Positions 38,136-46,465 of a DNA stretch of 64,000 nt are shown piece by piece. Source of the stretch: Planotetraspora silvatica (lineage in GTDB: Bacteria > Actinomycetota > Actinomycetes > Streptosporangiales > Streptosporangiaceae); contig NZ_BOOQ01000002.1 of the NCBI RefSeq assembly GCF_016863315.1, positions 434,001-498,000 of the forward strand, in the 5' to 3' direction. Position numbers and translations under genes: made by a program. Numbering within the stretch: the first letter of the stretch is position 1; each line of letters starts with the position of its first letter. Below the pieces are notes generated by a model that did not search any database, was not told where the DNA came from, and saw nothing but the letters and a program-made list of their open reading frames with translations.

Positions 38136-40250
38136 TCAGGTGCCGTAGACCTGCAGTTCCCAGAGCGAGTAGCCGTACTGCGTCAGCGCCCGCTGCGTGC
38201 CGTAGACCCGCACATACCGGCCGCTGCCCGACACGGTGACGTCGTCGACGCCGCCGTCACTCGTGGTGGTGGAGTACACGTTCGTCCAGTTGGCGTTATC
38301 CGCAGATGTCTGGATCTGGTACGCCTTGCCGTACGCCGCCTCCCAGTTCAGCCGCACCCGGCTGATCGAGCGGGACGAGCCCAGATCGACCGAGATCCAC
38401 TGCGGGTCGGCGTACAGGCTCCCCCAGCGGGTCACCGTGTTGCCGTCCACCGCGTTGGCCCCGACCAGCACGTTGCCGGTCTCGACACTGGAGGTGGCCG
38501 TCGGGCGCCCCTGTGACAGCAGCGTGCCGCCACCGCTCGCGGGGGTGCCGTAGACGTTGAGGTCCCACAACGAGTAGCCGTACTGCGTCAGCGCCCGCTG
38601 CGTGCCGTAGACCCGCACATACCGGCCGGTCCCCGAGACGGTGAGGTCGTCGACGCCGCCGTCGCTCGTGGTGGTGGAGTACACGTTCGTCCAGTTGGCG
38701 TTATCCGGAGATGTCTGGATCTGGTACGCCTTGCCGTACGCCGCCTCCCAGTTCAGCCTGACGCGGTTGAGCGCGTAGGAGGCGCCGAGGTCGACCGAGA
38801 TCCACTGCGGGTCGGCGTACGCGCTGCCCCAGCGGGTGGCGGCGTCGCCGTCCACCGCGAGCGATCCGGTCAGTGTGCTGCCGCTCTGCACGCTGGACGG
38901 CGCCGTCGGGCGGCCCTGCGCCAGGTCGGCCGCCGGCGGCGGGCCGCCGTCCTGCTTGATCCGGATGTTGCGGTAGTTGATGTCGGCGCCGTCGCCGTCG
39001 TTCTGCACGCCGATGTAGCCGGCCGCGATGTTCCGCGTGCTCGTGTAGTCGTTGATCTTGACGCCGTTCAGGAAGATCTCGACGTGCTGGCCGTGCACGG
39101 CGATCTCGTAGGTGTTCCAGGATCCCGGCGGGTTGAGCGCCGCGGCGCGCAGCGCCGTGTCAGGCGCCTTGAAGCTGTACACGCTGCCGGTGGTGCGGGT
39201 GGGATCCGCGTCGCTGGCGTCGATCTGGATCTCGTGACCCGCGTCGACCGGCTTCCACGGGTCGCCCTGCGGGTCGGGGAAGCCGATGAAGACGCCGCCG
39301 TTGTCGTCGCCCGGCATCATCCAGTCGAGCTTGAGGGAGTAGTTCGAGAACGTGCTGACCGGATACCACAGCAGGCCCATGCCGCCGAAGGAGGTCAGCG
39401 TGCCGTCGGCCAGGGTGAAGCCGCCGGGACCCGCCATGCGCCACCGGCTGAAACTCGCCTGGGTGCCGTCGAACAGCGGGGTGTAACCGGTCTCGGGACG
39501 GCAGTCGGCCGGCTTGGCTCGGGACGCGATCTGGATGCCGCCGAGCAACATCTTCGTGAAGTTGGGGTCGGCGTAGGACTCCTCGGTGTGGCCGAGGCCG
39601 GTGTACCAGGATCGGCCGCCCATGTAGTCCTGGCACCACGTGATCGGGTGGTCGCCCATGGCCCCGCCTGAGTACGACGACTCGTCGAGGCTGGCCAGCA
39701 CCTTCACGTTCGCCCGGGGATTGGTGCGGTAGTTGTACCACTCGTCGGTGCGCGTCCAGGTCGGCGGCAGGTGCGAGGTGGAGACGTTGGCCCGGTCCTC
39801 GACCCGGACGACCGCCTGCTGGGTCGCCGGATGCGAGTTGAACCAGGCGCCGACGAGGCCGCCGTACCAGGGCCAGTCGTACTCGGTGTCCGCGGCCGCG
39901 TGGACGCCGACGTATCCGCCGCCCGACGCGATGTAGGACTGGAACGCCGTCTGCTGGGCGGCGTTGAGCACGTCACCGGTCGTCGACAACCAGACGACGG
40001 CCTGGTACTGCGCCAGGTTCGCGGTGGTGAACGCCGCCGCGTCCTCGGTGGCGACCACCGTGAACCCGTTGGCGGCGCCCAGCTGCTGGATGGCCGCGAT
40101 GCCGTTCGGGATGGAGGAGTGCCGGAAGGCCGCCGTCTTGGAGAAGACGAGGATCTTGGTCAGCGGGGCGGAGAGAGCGGCGGCCTGCACGGTCAGGACG
40201 GCCGCGGCGGCGACGACGAGCGCGAGAACGGTCCGGATGATCGCACGCAT
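38136..40250 (-). CDS. Secreted ThuA/DUF1080 protein with two discoidin domains
   Basis: This is a 704-residue exported protein. The signal peptide (MRAIIRTVLALVVAAAAVLT, to about residue 28) is followed by a ThuA-like trehalose-utilisation domain (about 30-245; KILVFSKTAAFRHSSI, GGGYVGVHAAADTEYDWPWY, TGLGHTEESY). A DUF1080/3-keto-disaccharide hydrolase-type domain follows (about 250-430; YTPLFDGTQASFSRWRM, DNGGVFIGFPDPQGDPW), then two tandem F5/8 type C domains (about 435-565 and 570-704). ThuA and DUF1080 domains act on 3-keto-sugars, and discoidin domains bind glycans, so extracellular glycan breakdown is likely. The two discoidin domains are almost identical to each other and to the damaged one in the next gene. 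Operator-like palindromes lie upstream. Confidence 0.88.
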   Translation of the reverse strand: MRAIIRTVLALVVAAAAVLTVQAAALSAPLTKILVFSKTAAFRHSSIPNGIAAIQQLGAANGFTVVATEDAAAFTTANLAQYQAVVWLSTTGDVLNAAQQTAFQSYIASGGGYVGVHAAADTEYDWPWYGGLVGAWFNSHPATQQAVVRVEDRANVSTSHLPPTWTRTDEWYNYRTNPRANVKVLASLDESSYSGGAMGDHPITWCQDYMGGRSWYTGLGHTEESYADPNFTKMLLGGIQIASRAKPADCRPETGYTPLFDGTQASFSRWRMAGPGGFTLADGTLTSFGGMGLLWYPVSTFSNYSLKLDWMMPGDDNGGVFIGFPDPQGDPWKPVDAGHEIQIDASDADPTRTTGSVYSFKAPDTALRAAALNPPGSWNTYEIAVHGQHVEIFLNGVKINDYTSTRNIAAGYIGVQNDGDGADINYRNIRIKQDGGPPPAADLAQGRPTAPSSVQSGSTLTGSLAVDGDAATRWGSAYADPQWISVDLGASYALNRVRLNWEAAYGKAYQIQTSPDNANWTNVYSTTTSDGGVDDLTVSGTGRYVRVYGTQRALTQYGYSLWDLNVYGTPASGGGTLLSQGRPTATSSVETGNVLVGANAVDGNTVTRWGSLYADPQWISVDLGSSRSISRVRLNWEAAYGKAYQIQTSADNANWTNVYSTTTSDGGVDDVTVSGSGRYVRVYGTQRALTQYGYSLWELQVYGT

Positions 40251-40535
40251 GAGCCGGCCCCTCTCAACCGGTGAACGCGAGACGGGATGTCACCGGCACG
40301 GGCCGGGACACCGAGAGAGGGACGAAGGCGGGCACACATGGGCACATGCGGTACTCCTTCTGGAGAAAGAGGAGCGCGCCGCCGCACCTGGGTGAAAAAG
40401 AATCAACGACTACAGGGATACTTTTGTCGCCGTCGACGAAAGATTGGCACATCGAAACGAAAGCGTCAATATTCGTCGGGTCGGTCGGACGGATAACACC
40501 CGGCAGTGATCCAGATGAGCATTATTGATCTTCAT

Positions 40536-40686
40536 ACATCGGATGTGTCGGAGATCAAGATCTTTGAATTTCGAATTCGAAACGACAAAACTCTTGCCTG
40601 ATCGGCGGCACGGGCGGGTTTCTGGGGCGATCCCGCTGACACAGTGGCCCGTGAGACGTCTATTGACTGGTCAATACATCCAATGT
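40536..40686. promoter_or_regulatory. Operators upstream of the ThuA-type gene
   Basis: ACATC-G-GATGT (40536-40546, perfect) and ACATC-C-AATGT (40676-40686, one mismatch), both preceded by AT, match the site at 34958. Between them is a separate 14-bp palindrome TTTCGAATTCGAAA (40569-40582). The stretch 40251-40912 contains no supported gene; 40430-40690 is distinctly AT-rich and likely holds promoters. Confidence 0.6.
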
Positions 40687-40775
40687 TAACTGCGCCTGAC
40701 AGTCCTGATTCGGGGCAAGTGCGATGGTGCGCCGGGCCGACGGCCGCCGTCCACTCGCGCCGGATCCGTGCTGTG

Positions 40776-40844
40776 GAGGGGCCGGTGAGCAAGCATGTCA
40801 GCCGGTCGCCGATCGCCGATCTTACGGCGGCTCACCGGCCCCTC
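40776..40844. repeat. 15-bp inverted repeat with 39-base spacer
   Basis: GAGGGGCCGGTGAGC (40776-40790) and GCTCACCGGCCCCTC (40830-40844) are perfect inverted repeats. They lie 69-137 bases after the CopC stop on the minus strand. The arms are long enough for a stable terminator-like stem, but the loop is unusually long and contains GCCGATCGCCGATC, so another structured role is possible. Confidence 0.7.
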
Positions 40845-40912
40845 TACCCCTCCGCCCACCGCCGTACGGCCGATCCGCCGCGCCATGCGGGCTCCCCGGG
40901 CACGTGCGGGGA

Positions 40913-41476
40913 TCAGGCCGTGTCCGCCTCGTGCTCGGGCTTCTTGCGGCGGCCGAACAGGGCCGCCGCCCCGGCGACGACGAGCAGCGCGAGCCCGCCC
41001 CAGAGCAGCAGGGGATTGTTCGAGCCCTTGTCGTCGGCCACGGACGTGGAAGGGGCCGTCGCCGACAGGGGCGCGGGAGTCGAGGGCGTGCCGGCCGCCG
41101 CCGCGTCGGAAGCGGCCTTCACCGTGAAGGGGATCTCCCCCTCGACGGGATGACCGTCCGAGGAGACGACCCGCCACGCGACGACGTAGTTCCCGGACGG
41201 GAGAGGTCCGGCGACGCCCTGGACCACCTTCGGCCCGTCGGCGCGCGGGGTGCCCGACTCGAAACGGTGCCCGGCGGCGTCGTGGAGGATCACGACCGGG
41301 AAGGTCACGTGCGCGCTGAACTCCAACTCGATCCGGTCGAGGGTGGAGACGACGGCGTTCCTGGCGGGTGAGCTGCTCTTCAGGCTGTCATGGGCGAGAG
41401 CGGGTGGAGCGAGTGCCGCCACGAGCACGCCCCCCAGGAAGAGGACGAGCGTCGCCTTGATGGCGGAGAACTTCAT
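40913..41476 (-). CDS. CopC/YobA-family copper-binding protein with membrane anchor
   Basis: This is a 187-residue exported protein. The signal peptide ends at ALA, leaving a mature N-terminus HDSLKSSSPARNAVV, where the first His is the usual Cu(II) ligand of CopC proteins. The domain continues through GNYVVAWRVVSSDGHPVEGEIPFTV with a second conserved His. A Ser/Thr/Pro/Ala linker and a C-terminal hydrophobic segment (LLLWGGLALLVVAGAAALFG) with basic tail anchor it at the outer membrane face. No CopD or YcnI neighbour is present. Its promoter region contains a 13-bp palindrome (41566). Confidence 0.9.
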   Translation of the reverse strand: MKFSAIKATLVLFLGGVLVAALAPPALAHDSLKSSSPARNAVVSTLDRIELEFSAHVTFPVVILHDAAGHRFESGTPRADGPKVVQGVAGPLPSGNYVVAWRVVSSDGHPVEGEIPFTVKAASDAAAAGTPSTPAPLSATAPSTSVADDKGSNNPLLLWGGLALLVVAGAAALFGRRKKPEHEADTA

Positions 41477-41565
41477 GGGACCAACTCCGAACGCGTGAAG
41501 AAGGCGTGAGCCGCCACACTTTCCGCGAGCCATAAAGGGCAGATAGGCGCGCATGACGCGACAAA

Positions 41566-41578
41566 TTCTGTCACAGAA
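41566..41578. promoter_or_regulatory. 13-bp palindrome upstream of the CopC-like gene
   Basis: TTCTGT-C-ACAGAA is a perfect inverted repeat 90 bp upstream of the CopC start and 132 bp upstream of the divergent acetyltransferase. It may bind a regulator, for example a copper- or stress-sensing repressor; the protein is unknown. Confidence 0.45.
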
Positions 41579-41709
41579 CACCCTCGGTCCCCCGGACGGC
41601 CACGCCGCCGGGGGCCGACCTGCTGAGGAGAACCACCAGGTCAATAGGATGCGGCTCCCGGGCGTCCGCGGGCGGGAGGACCCCCGTCCGACCCATTGAG
41701 AGAGAGCAG

Positions 41710-42183
41710 ATGACGATCGAGCACGCGCAGGAGTTCCGTCTGGTCGCGCCGGGGGACGCCGCGCTCCGCCCGCTTCTCGACGATCTCGCGATCGAGTATC
41801 ACCGCCGATACGGGGCCAACAACGAGCTGACCCGCTTCCCCGCATCCGACTTCGCGCCGCCGGACGGCGGTTTCCTGATCCTCGTCGAGAACGGTGAGAC
41901 CACGGCGGGCGGCGCCTTCCGCCGCTACGACGAGACCACGGCCGAACTGAAGCGCATCTGGACGCATCCCGGTCACCGCCGCCGCGGGCTCGGCCGCCTC
42001 GTCATGCGGGAACTGGAACGCGAGACGGCCGGGCGCGGATACCTGCGGGTCGTCCTGACCACGGGTCCCCGCCAGCCGGAGGCGACCGCCCTCTATCTCG
42101 CGACCGGCTACCGCCCGCTCTACGACGTGACCGCCGACCCCGAGACGGTCGGCGAGCACTCGTTCGAGAAGTCCCTCATATAG
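41710..42183 (+). CDS. GNAT-family N-acetyltransferase
   Basis: This is a 157-residue GCN5-related acetyltransferase. The acetyl-CoA loop reads RIWTHPGHRRRGLGRLVM (a HxGxRRxGLG form of the Q/RxxGxG/A motif), preceded by beta strand GGAFRRYDETTAELK and followed by GRGYLRVVLTTGPRQPEATALYLATGYRPL. The substrate is unknown; related proteins acetylate small amines or protein N-termini. GAGAGAGAGC gives a ribosome site before the ATG. It is divergent from the CopC-like gene. Confidence 0.88.
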   Translation: MTIEHAQEFRLVAPGDAALRPLLDDLAIEYHRRYGANNELTRFPASDFAPPDGGFLILVENGETTAGGAFRRYDETTAELKRIWTHPGHRRRGLGRLVMRELERETAGRGYLRVVLTTGPRQPEATALYLATGYRPLYDVTADPETVGEHSFEKSLI

Positions 42184-42246
42184 AACTCGTCCAGAACTCG
42201 TCACAGCACTCCGGCCGGGCGGCTCCCCCCCGCCCGGCCGGAGTCC

Positions 42247-43950
42247 TCAGCGCAGGATGTACAGCACGCTGTCGCCCATGTCGCGCCGCTCCACCTCGAG
42301 CCCGTCGACCGACCGTTCGACGGCGTTCTGGAACGCGGTCCCGGCGGCACGCTCGCGGGGCACGACGACCTCGCGCACGCCCATGTTCCGCAGATAGGCG
42401 ATCGAATACGGCTCGGGGAACGCCCTCGTGACGTCGAGGACCTCGGTCATCATCGCGGGCGTGAACGACGCCGCCCCGTTCACCATCGGGTAGAACCGGC
42501 CCACTGACCAGATCAGCGACAGGCTGTCCTGCCCGAACTCGTCGGGGAGCGTCAGCACGGGCCCCCGGACCTGGGAAAGCGCGGCGGGCGGGCGCGGCAC
42601 CTCCGGATGCGCGACGGCCGGCAGTCCCTCGGCGCAGACGAGCAGCGGCACCGCCAGCAGAACGTGGCGGAACCGGCCCGCCCGGACGGCGAGGCGGGTC
42701 ACGGCCCCCGCGGCCAGCAGCCCGAGCAGGAGAACGGTGTACATGACGAACCTGCCCGGCGTCCGCAGCGCCTCGATCCCCGGAAGCAGGTGCCGGGCGG
42801 GCAACCACGTCACGGCCCCGCCCAGGAACGTCGTGCCGAGGGCCAGCACCACGGTGCCCGCGACGCCGATCAGCAGCAGGAGACGGGTACGCGGAGCCCA
42901 GATCGTCACCCCCAGGCCCACGAGCGCGACGACCACCACGATCAGGCCGGGGAACAGGCAGGTCTCGATCGGCCAGACGAAACCCGCGCGCGCTCCCGCG
43001 GTCAGCCGCCCCCACACGGCGGAGTATTCGGGGGCGGCCCAGAACGCGCGGAGCGGAGGGGAGAAGAACGCGAGGGCCTTCTCGCTGCGGGCCTCCGCGA
43101 CCTCCGGGTTGTCCCTCGCCACCCGCATGTAGACGCTGCCGAGCGCGAGCGTGGCCGCCGCGAAACCGGCGCCGCCCGCGAGGTCGGCGACCAGCAGCCC
43201 GCGCGGCAGGCGCGGCCGCCCGGCCCGCAACCAGCCGGCGACCCCCGCCGCCACGAGGAGGACGAGGATGTACAGCGCGGGCAACCCGATCGCGAAGCCC
43301 AGGCTGAGCTGCCAGGCCGCGAGCACCCAGGCGGCGACCACGAGCCAGGGCCGCGCCGGAGCGGCGAACCAGCCTCTCCGCCCGATGCCGTTTCCCCTGA
43401 GCAGGAGCGCGATCGACAGCGGGATGGCGCCGCTGACGAGGATGTTGAGGTGGATCGCGTGGGAGAGGCGCCACGGGCAGAAGGCGAAGGCCGCGCCCGC
43501 CACGAGGGCGCCGATCCGGCCGCTGCCGAGCTGGCGGGCGAGCAGGTACGCGCCTGCGAAGTTGAAGGCCGAGGCCAGGACGTACGCCACGTTGTAGCGG
43601 ACGAGGGCGTCCCCCATGTCGGACACCCCGATGCCGAACGGGGCCAGGCCGAGCAGGGTGTCGCTGAACACGCCGGTGTGCGGCAGCGGCCAGTAGGCGT
43701 TCGCGTCGAACGGGTGGCCGATCTGGCTCAGCAGCGCGTGGCCGTACCAGGAGATCTCCCACGCGAAGAACAGCGGGTCGCCGAAGTCCCCCGGGATGGT
43801 GCGGGACGGGTGGGCCAGTGCGGGCCACGTCATGAGCACGGCGAGGGCGAGTGCCAGCAGCCCGAGAGCGCCGACCTCCACCGGCATCCGGTCGCGGAGA
43901 CGGCGCCCGGTCCCGGTGCCCGGACGTGAGTCGGTCAGGATGACGGGCAT
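42247..43950 (-). CDS. Polytopic membrane glycosyltransferase-like protein (GT-C type)
   Basis: This is a 567-residue membrane protein with about ten to twelve hydrophobic helices and a short C-terminal soluble tail. Near residue 60 there is DFGDPLFFAWEISWYGHALL, an acidic motif in the first extracytoplasmic loop like that of GT-C enzymes using lipid-linked sugars; CPWRLSHAIHLNILVSGAIP follows. It is adjacent to a polyprenol-phosphate glycosyltransferase/GtrA protein, which supports a role in envelope glycan or glycolipid assembly. ATG at 43950 is preferred because AGGAAGGG precedes it; upstream ATGs exist. Confidence 0.7.
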   Translation of the reverse strand: MPVILTDSRPGTGTGRRLRDRMPVEVGALGLLALALAVLMTWPALAHPSRTIPGDFGDPLFFAWEISWYGHALLSQIGHPFDANAYWPLPHTGVFSDTLLGLAPFGIGVSDMGDALVRYNVAYVLASAFNFAGAYLLARQLGSGRIGALVAGAAFAFCPWRLSHAIHLNILVSGAIPLSIALLLRGNGIGRRGWFAAPARPWLVVAAWVLAAWQLSLGFAIGLPALYILVLLVAAGVAGWLRAGRPRLPRGLLVADLAGGAGFAAATLALGSVYMRVARDNPEVAEARSEKALAFFSPPLRAFWAAPEYSAVWGRLTAGARAGFVWPIETCLFPGLIVVVVALVGLGVTIWAPRTRLLLLIGVAGTVVLALGTTFLGGAVTWLPARHLLPGIEALRTPGRFVMYTVLLLGLLAAGAVTRLAVRAGRFRHVLLAVPLLVCAEGLPAVAHPEVPRPPAALSQVRGPVLTLPDEFGQDSLSLIWSVGRFYPMVNGAASFTPAMMTEVLDVTRAFPEPYSIAYLRNMGVREVVVPRERAAGTAFQNAVERSVDGLEVERRDMGDSVLYILR

Positions 43951-44004
43951 CGCCCTTCCTTTCATCCCGTTCATCGGCGGTCGCAGGGTGGGTTCACGAC
44001 GTGC

Positions 44005-45204
44005 TCAGCCGACGGCCTCGCGCGCCCGGCGCGGGTTGAACACCCACGCGCGCAGCAGCAGGAAACGGACCAAGGTGGCCAGCCCGTTGGCGACGACCAC
44101 GGCGCTGAGCTCCGCATGGGTCGACGGCCCGGGCACGAGCAGATGGAGCATCGCGAGGCCGCCCGTGCTGAGCACCAGGCCGACCAGGAAGGCGATCCCG
44201 CCTTCCAGCTGATGCCGTACGGCTCTGGCCCGGCCGGTCACCAGGAAGGTGAAGCGCCGGTTCGCGGCGGTGTTGGCGATCGCGGTGGCGGCGAGGGCGA
44301 GCCCGTTGGCGGCGAACGCGGCCATGACGGTCCGCAGGCCCATGTAGAGCGCGAGATGGACGAGCGTGCTGATCAGGCCGACGATCGCGAAGCTCGACAA
44401 CTGCCGCGCCATGCCGGCGGGCAGCCTGGCCTGCTGCACCTTCGCGGGGATCGGCAGCCGCGCCGCGCCGGAAAGGGTCTTGCGGGCGACCCGGACCATT
44501 CCGCGCAGGTCGTCGCGGGCCGTCCTGAGGATGTCCACACGGCTGTCGGGATCGTCGACCCAGTCCACGGGCACCTCGTGGATGCGCAACCCGTGCTGTT
44601 CGGCCAGGAGGAGCAGTTCGGTGTCGAAGAACCACTCCTCGTCCTCGACCGCCGGCAGCAGCACCTGGGCGACATCGGCGCGCACGGCCTTGAAGCCGCA
44701 CTGGGCGTCGGAGAACCGCACCCCCAGGGTCGACCGCAGGAGCAGGTTGTAGCCCCGCGAGATGAACTCACGCTTGGCACCACGCGTCACGTTCGACCCA
44801 CGGGACAACCGGGTGCCGATCGCCAGGTCGCTGTGCCCGGACAGCAGAGGCGCGACCAATGGCAGGAAGGCGTTCAAGTCCGTGGAAAGGTCCACGTCCA
44901 TGTAGGCGACCACGTCCGCCTCGCTGTCCGCCCACACCCTGCGCAGTGCCCGGCCCCGCCCCTTCTTCTCCAGGCGCACGGCCCGGACGTTGGGCAGGTC
45001 GCCCGCGAGGTCCATGGCGAGCGGCCACGTCCCGTCGGTGCTGTCATTGTCGGCAATCGTTATGAGATATCCGTACGGAAACGTCGTCGCCAAGTAGTCG
45101 TGTAGGCGGCGAATGCTGTCATCCAGCACACGCTGTTCGTTGTAAACGGGAACGACCACCTCGACGACCGGGTTAATGCTCCTAGCTGCGGTCATCTGAC
45201 TCAT
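44005..45204 (-). CDS. Family 2 glycosyltransferase fused to a GtrA-like membrane domain
   Basis: The N-terminal about 240 residues form a GT2 domain like dolichol-phosphate mannosyltransferase: VVVPVYNEQRVLDDSI, ADNDSTDGTW, AYMDVDLSTDLNAF (DxD), GTRLSRGS, and CGFKAVRADV. The C-terminal about 130 residues form a four-helix GtrA domain (FAIVGLISTLVHLALYMGL, ANTAANRRFTFLV, FLLLRAWVFNPRRA). Such proteins load a sugar on polyprenol phosphate and help flip it; the neighbouring GT-C-like protein may use the product. It is 399 residues long. The region upstream (45205-45483) is AT-rich and holds promoters for this gene and the divergent regulator. Confidence 0.9.
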   Translation of the reverse strand: MSQMTAARSINPVVEVVVPVYNEQRVLDDSIRRLHDYLATTFPYGYLITIADNDSTDGTWPLAMDLAGDLPNVRAVRLEKKGRGRALRRVWADSEADVVAYMDVDLSTDLNAFLPLVAPLLSGHSDLAIGTRLSRGSNVTRGAKREFISRGYNLLLRSTLGVRFSDAQCGFKAVRADVAQVLLPAVEDEEWFFDTELLLLAEQHGLRIHEVPVDWVDDPDSRVDILRTARDDLRGMVRVARKTLSGAARLPIPAKVQQARLPAGMARQLSSFAIVGLISTLVHLALYMGLRTVMAAFAANGLALAATAIANTAANRRFTFLVTGRARAVRHQLEGGIAFLVGLVLSTGGLAMLHLLVPGPSTHAELSAVVVANGLATLVRFLLLRAWVFNPRRAREAVG

Positions 45205-45390
45205 GCCGCACGTCCTACCCGAGCACCGATCCGTCTTTAACCGGCCTGATTGGATTATTGATGAAGCATTCCTAATAACAGGAAGACATCGCGCGGAGCC
45301 TCATTGAATCCACTTAATACGCATTAATCCGAAAACGGATATATCATCGTAAATTGAAATCCGGCTCCGGCCGGCACGGTTCCCGGTCCC

Positions 45391-45414
45391 GGTGTCGGTG
45401 TCGGTGTCGGTGTC
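45391..45414. repeat. Hexanucleotide tandem repeat (GGTGTC)4
   Basis: Four perfect GGTGTC units lie about 70 bp before the GTG of the XRE regulator. A short repeat like this may vary in copy number and shift promoter spacing. The same gap (45205-45483) is AT-rich and has the palindrome TTAAT-ACGC-ATTAA at 45314-45327. Confidence 0.7.
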
Positions 45415-45483
45415 GGGGGCTTCCCCGGTCCTGGGTGTGACAGGGCCAGGTGACCCCACCTTCGCGCACGTATCGTCGAAGAC

Positions 45484-46389
45484 GTGGAGACGGAAGGCCG
45501 GATCGGCGAATACCTCCGCGCCAGGCGAGAGCTGATGCGCCCGGAGGACGTCGGGCTCTCCGATCTCGGGCGCGGACGGACGCTCGGGCTCCGGCGCGAG
45601 GAGCTCGCCATGCTGGCGGGCATCAGCACCGACTACTACCTGCGGCTGGAGCTGGGGCGCGACCAGCATCCCTCCGAGCACGTCCTCGAAGCCCTGGCCC
45701 GGGCGCTGCAACTGGACGAGGACGCCACCGCGCATCTCCATCAGCTCGCGCGGCCCAAGCGGCGCCGCCGCCGCTTCCCCGACCACCCGGAGCGGGTGCA
45801 GCCCGGCATCCGGCAACTGCTGGCGACGTGGTCGGACACCCCGGCGTACGTCCAGAGCCGCTTCCTCGACGTACTCGCCGCCAACCCGCTGGCCTGCGCC
45901 CTGTCGCCGGTCTACCGTCCCGGTGTCAACGTCCTGCGCGCCCTGTTCCTCGACCCGGGAGTCCGCGAGTACTACCGCGACTGGGAGAAGATCACCTCGG
46001 GGACCGTGGGGACGCTGCGCGAGCTCGCCGGGCCCGACGTCGACGACCCCAGGCTCACCGATCTCGTCGGCGAGCTCTCCGTGCGCAGCGAGCTCTTCCG
46101 CCGCCTGTGGGCGCGCCAAGACGTCCGGGCCCGGCGGTGCGGGTCCAGCATCATCGATCACCCTCAGGTCGGCCCGCTGGAGCTCCGCTTCGAGAAACTC
46201 TCGATCAGCGGCGCGAACGGCCAGCTTCTGGTCGTCAAGCATGCCGAGCCGGGAAGCCCCACCGCCCAGAGTCTGGCGCTGCTCGCCAGCATGATCGCCA
46301 AAACGGACCACCTGGGCGAACGAACGCGGAAGTCCCTGGAGCGATCGGCCGAGCATGGCCACGTCCCCGAGGAGGAACGCGGCGAGTAG
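45484..46389 (+). CDS. XRE-family regulator with MmyB-like ligand-binding domain
   Basis: This is a 301-residue regulator. The N-terminal HTH (RRELMRPEDVGL, then LGLRREELAMLAGISTDYYL and RLELGRDQHPSEHVLEALAR, residues 12-75) is typical of the large actinobacterial MmyB family. The C-terminal MmyB-like ligand domain follows (about 105-280; WSDTPAYVQSRFLDVLAANP, then DWEKITSGTVGTLRELAG). Members commonly control a nearby oxidoreductase, but none is adjacent here. The GTG has no ribosome site, and a TATCGT hexamer ends ten bases upstream, suggesting a leaderless transcript. Confidence 0.88.
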   Translation: METEGRIGEYLRARRELMRPEDVGLSDLGRGRTLGLRREELAMLAGISTDYYLRLELGRDQHPSEHVLEALARALQLDEDATAHLHQLARPKRRRRRFPDHPERVQPGIRQLLATWSDTPAYVQSRFLDVLAANPLACALSPVYRPGVNVLRALFLDPGVREYYRDWEKITSGTVGTLRELAGPDVDDPRLTDLVGELSVRSELFRRLWARQDVRARRCGSSIIDHPQVGPLELRFEKLSISGANGQLLVVKHAEPGSPTAQSLALLASMIAKTDHLGERTRKSLERSAEHGHVPEEERGE

Positions 46390-46465
46390 CACGCCCCAAG
46401 CGGCCCGTATCGCTACATAGCACCGTGAACTGCCGATTCTCTGTGGGCCGTAACCGCCCCCTGCC

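Noticed and set aside
35310-38516. Antisense open frame of about 1,070 codons opposite the sugar-dehydrogenase-like gene
   Set aside because: It is a shadow of codon bias; the sense strand has clear domains.
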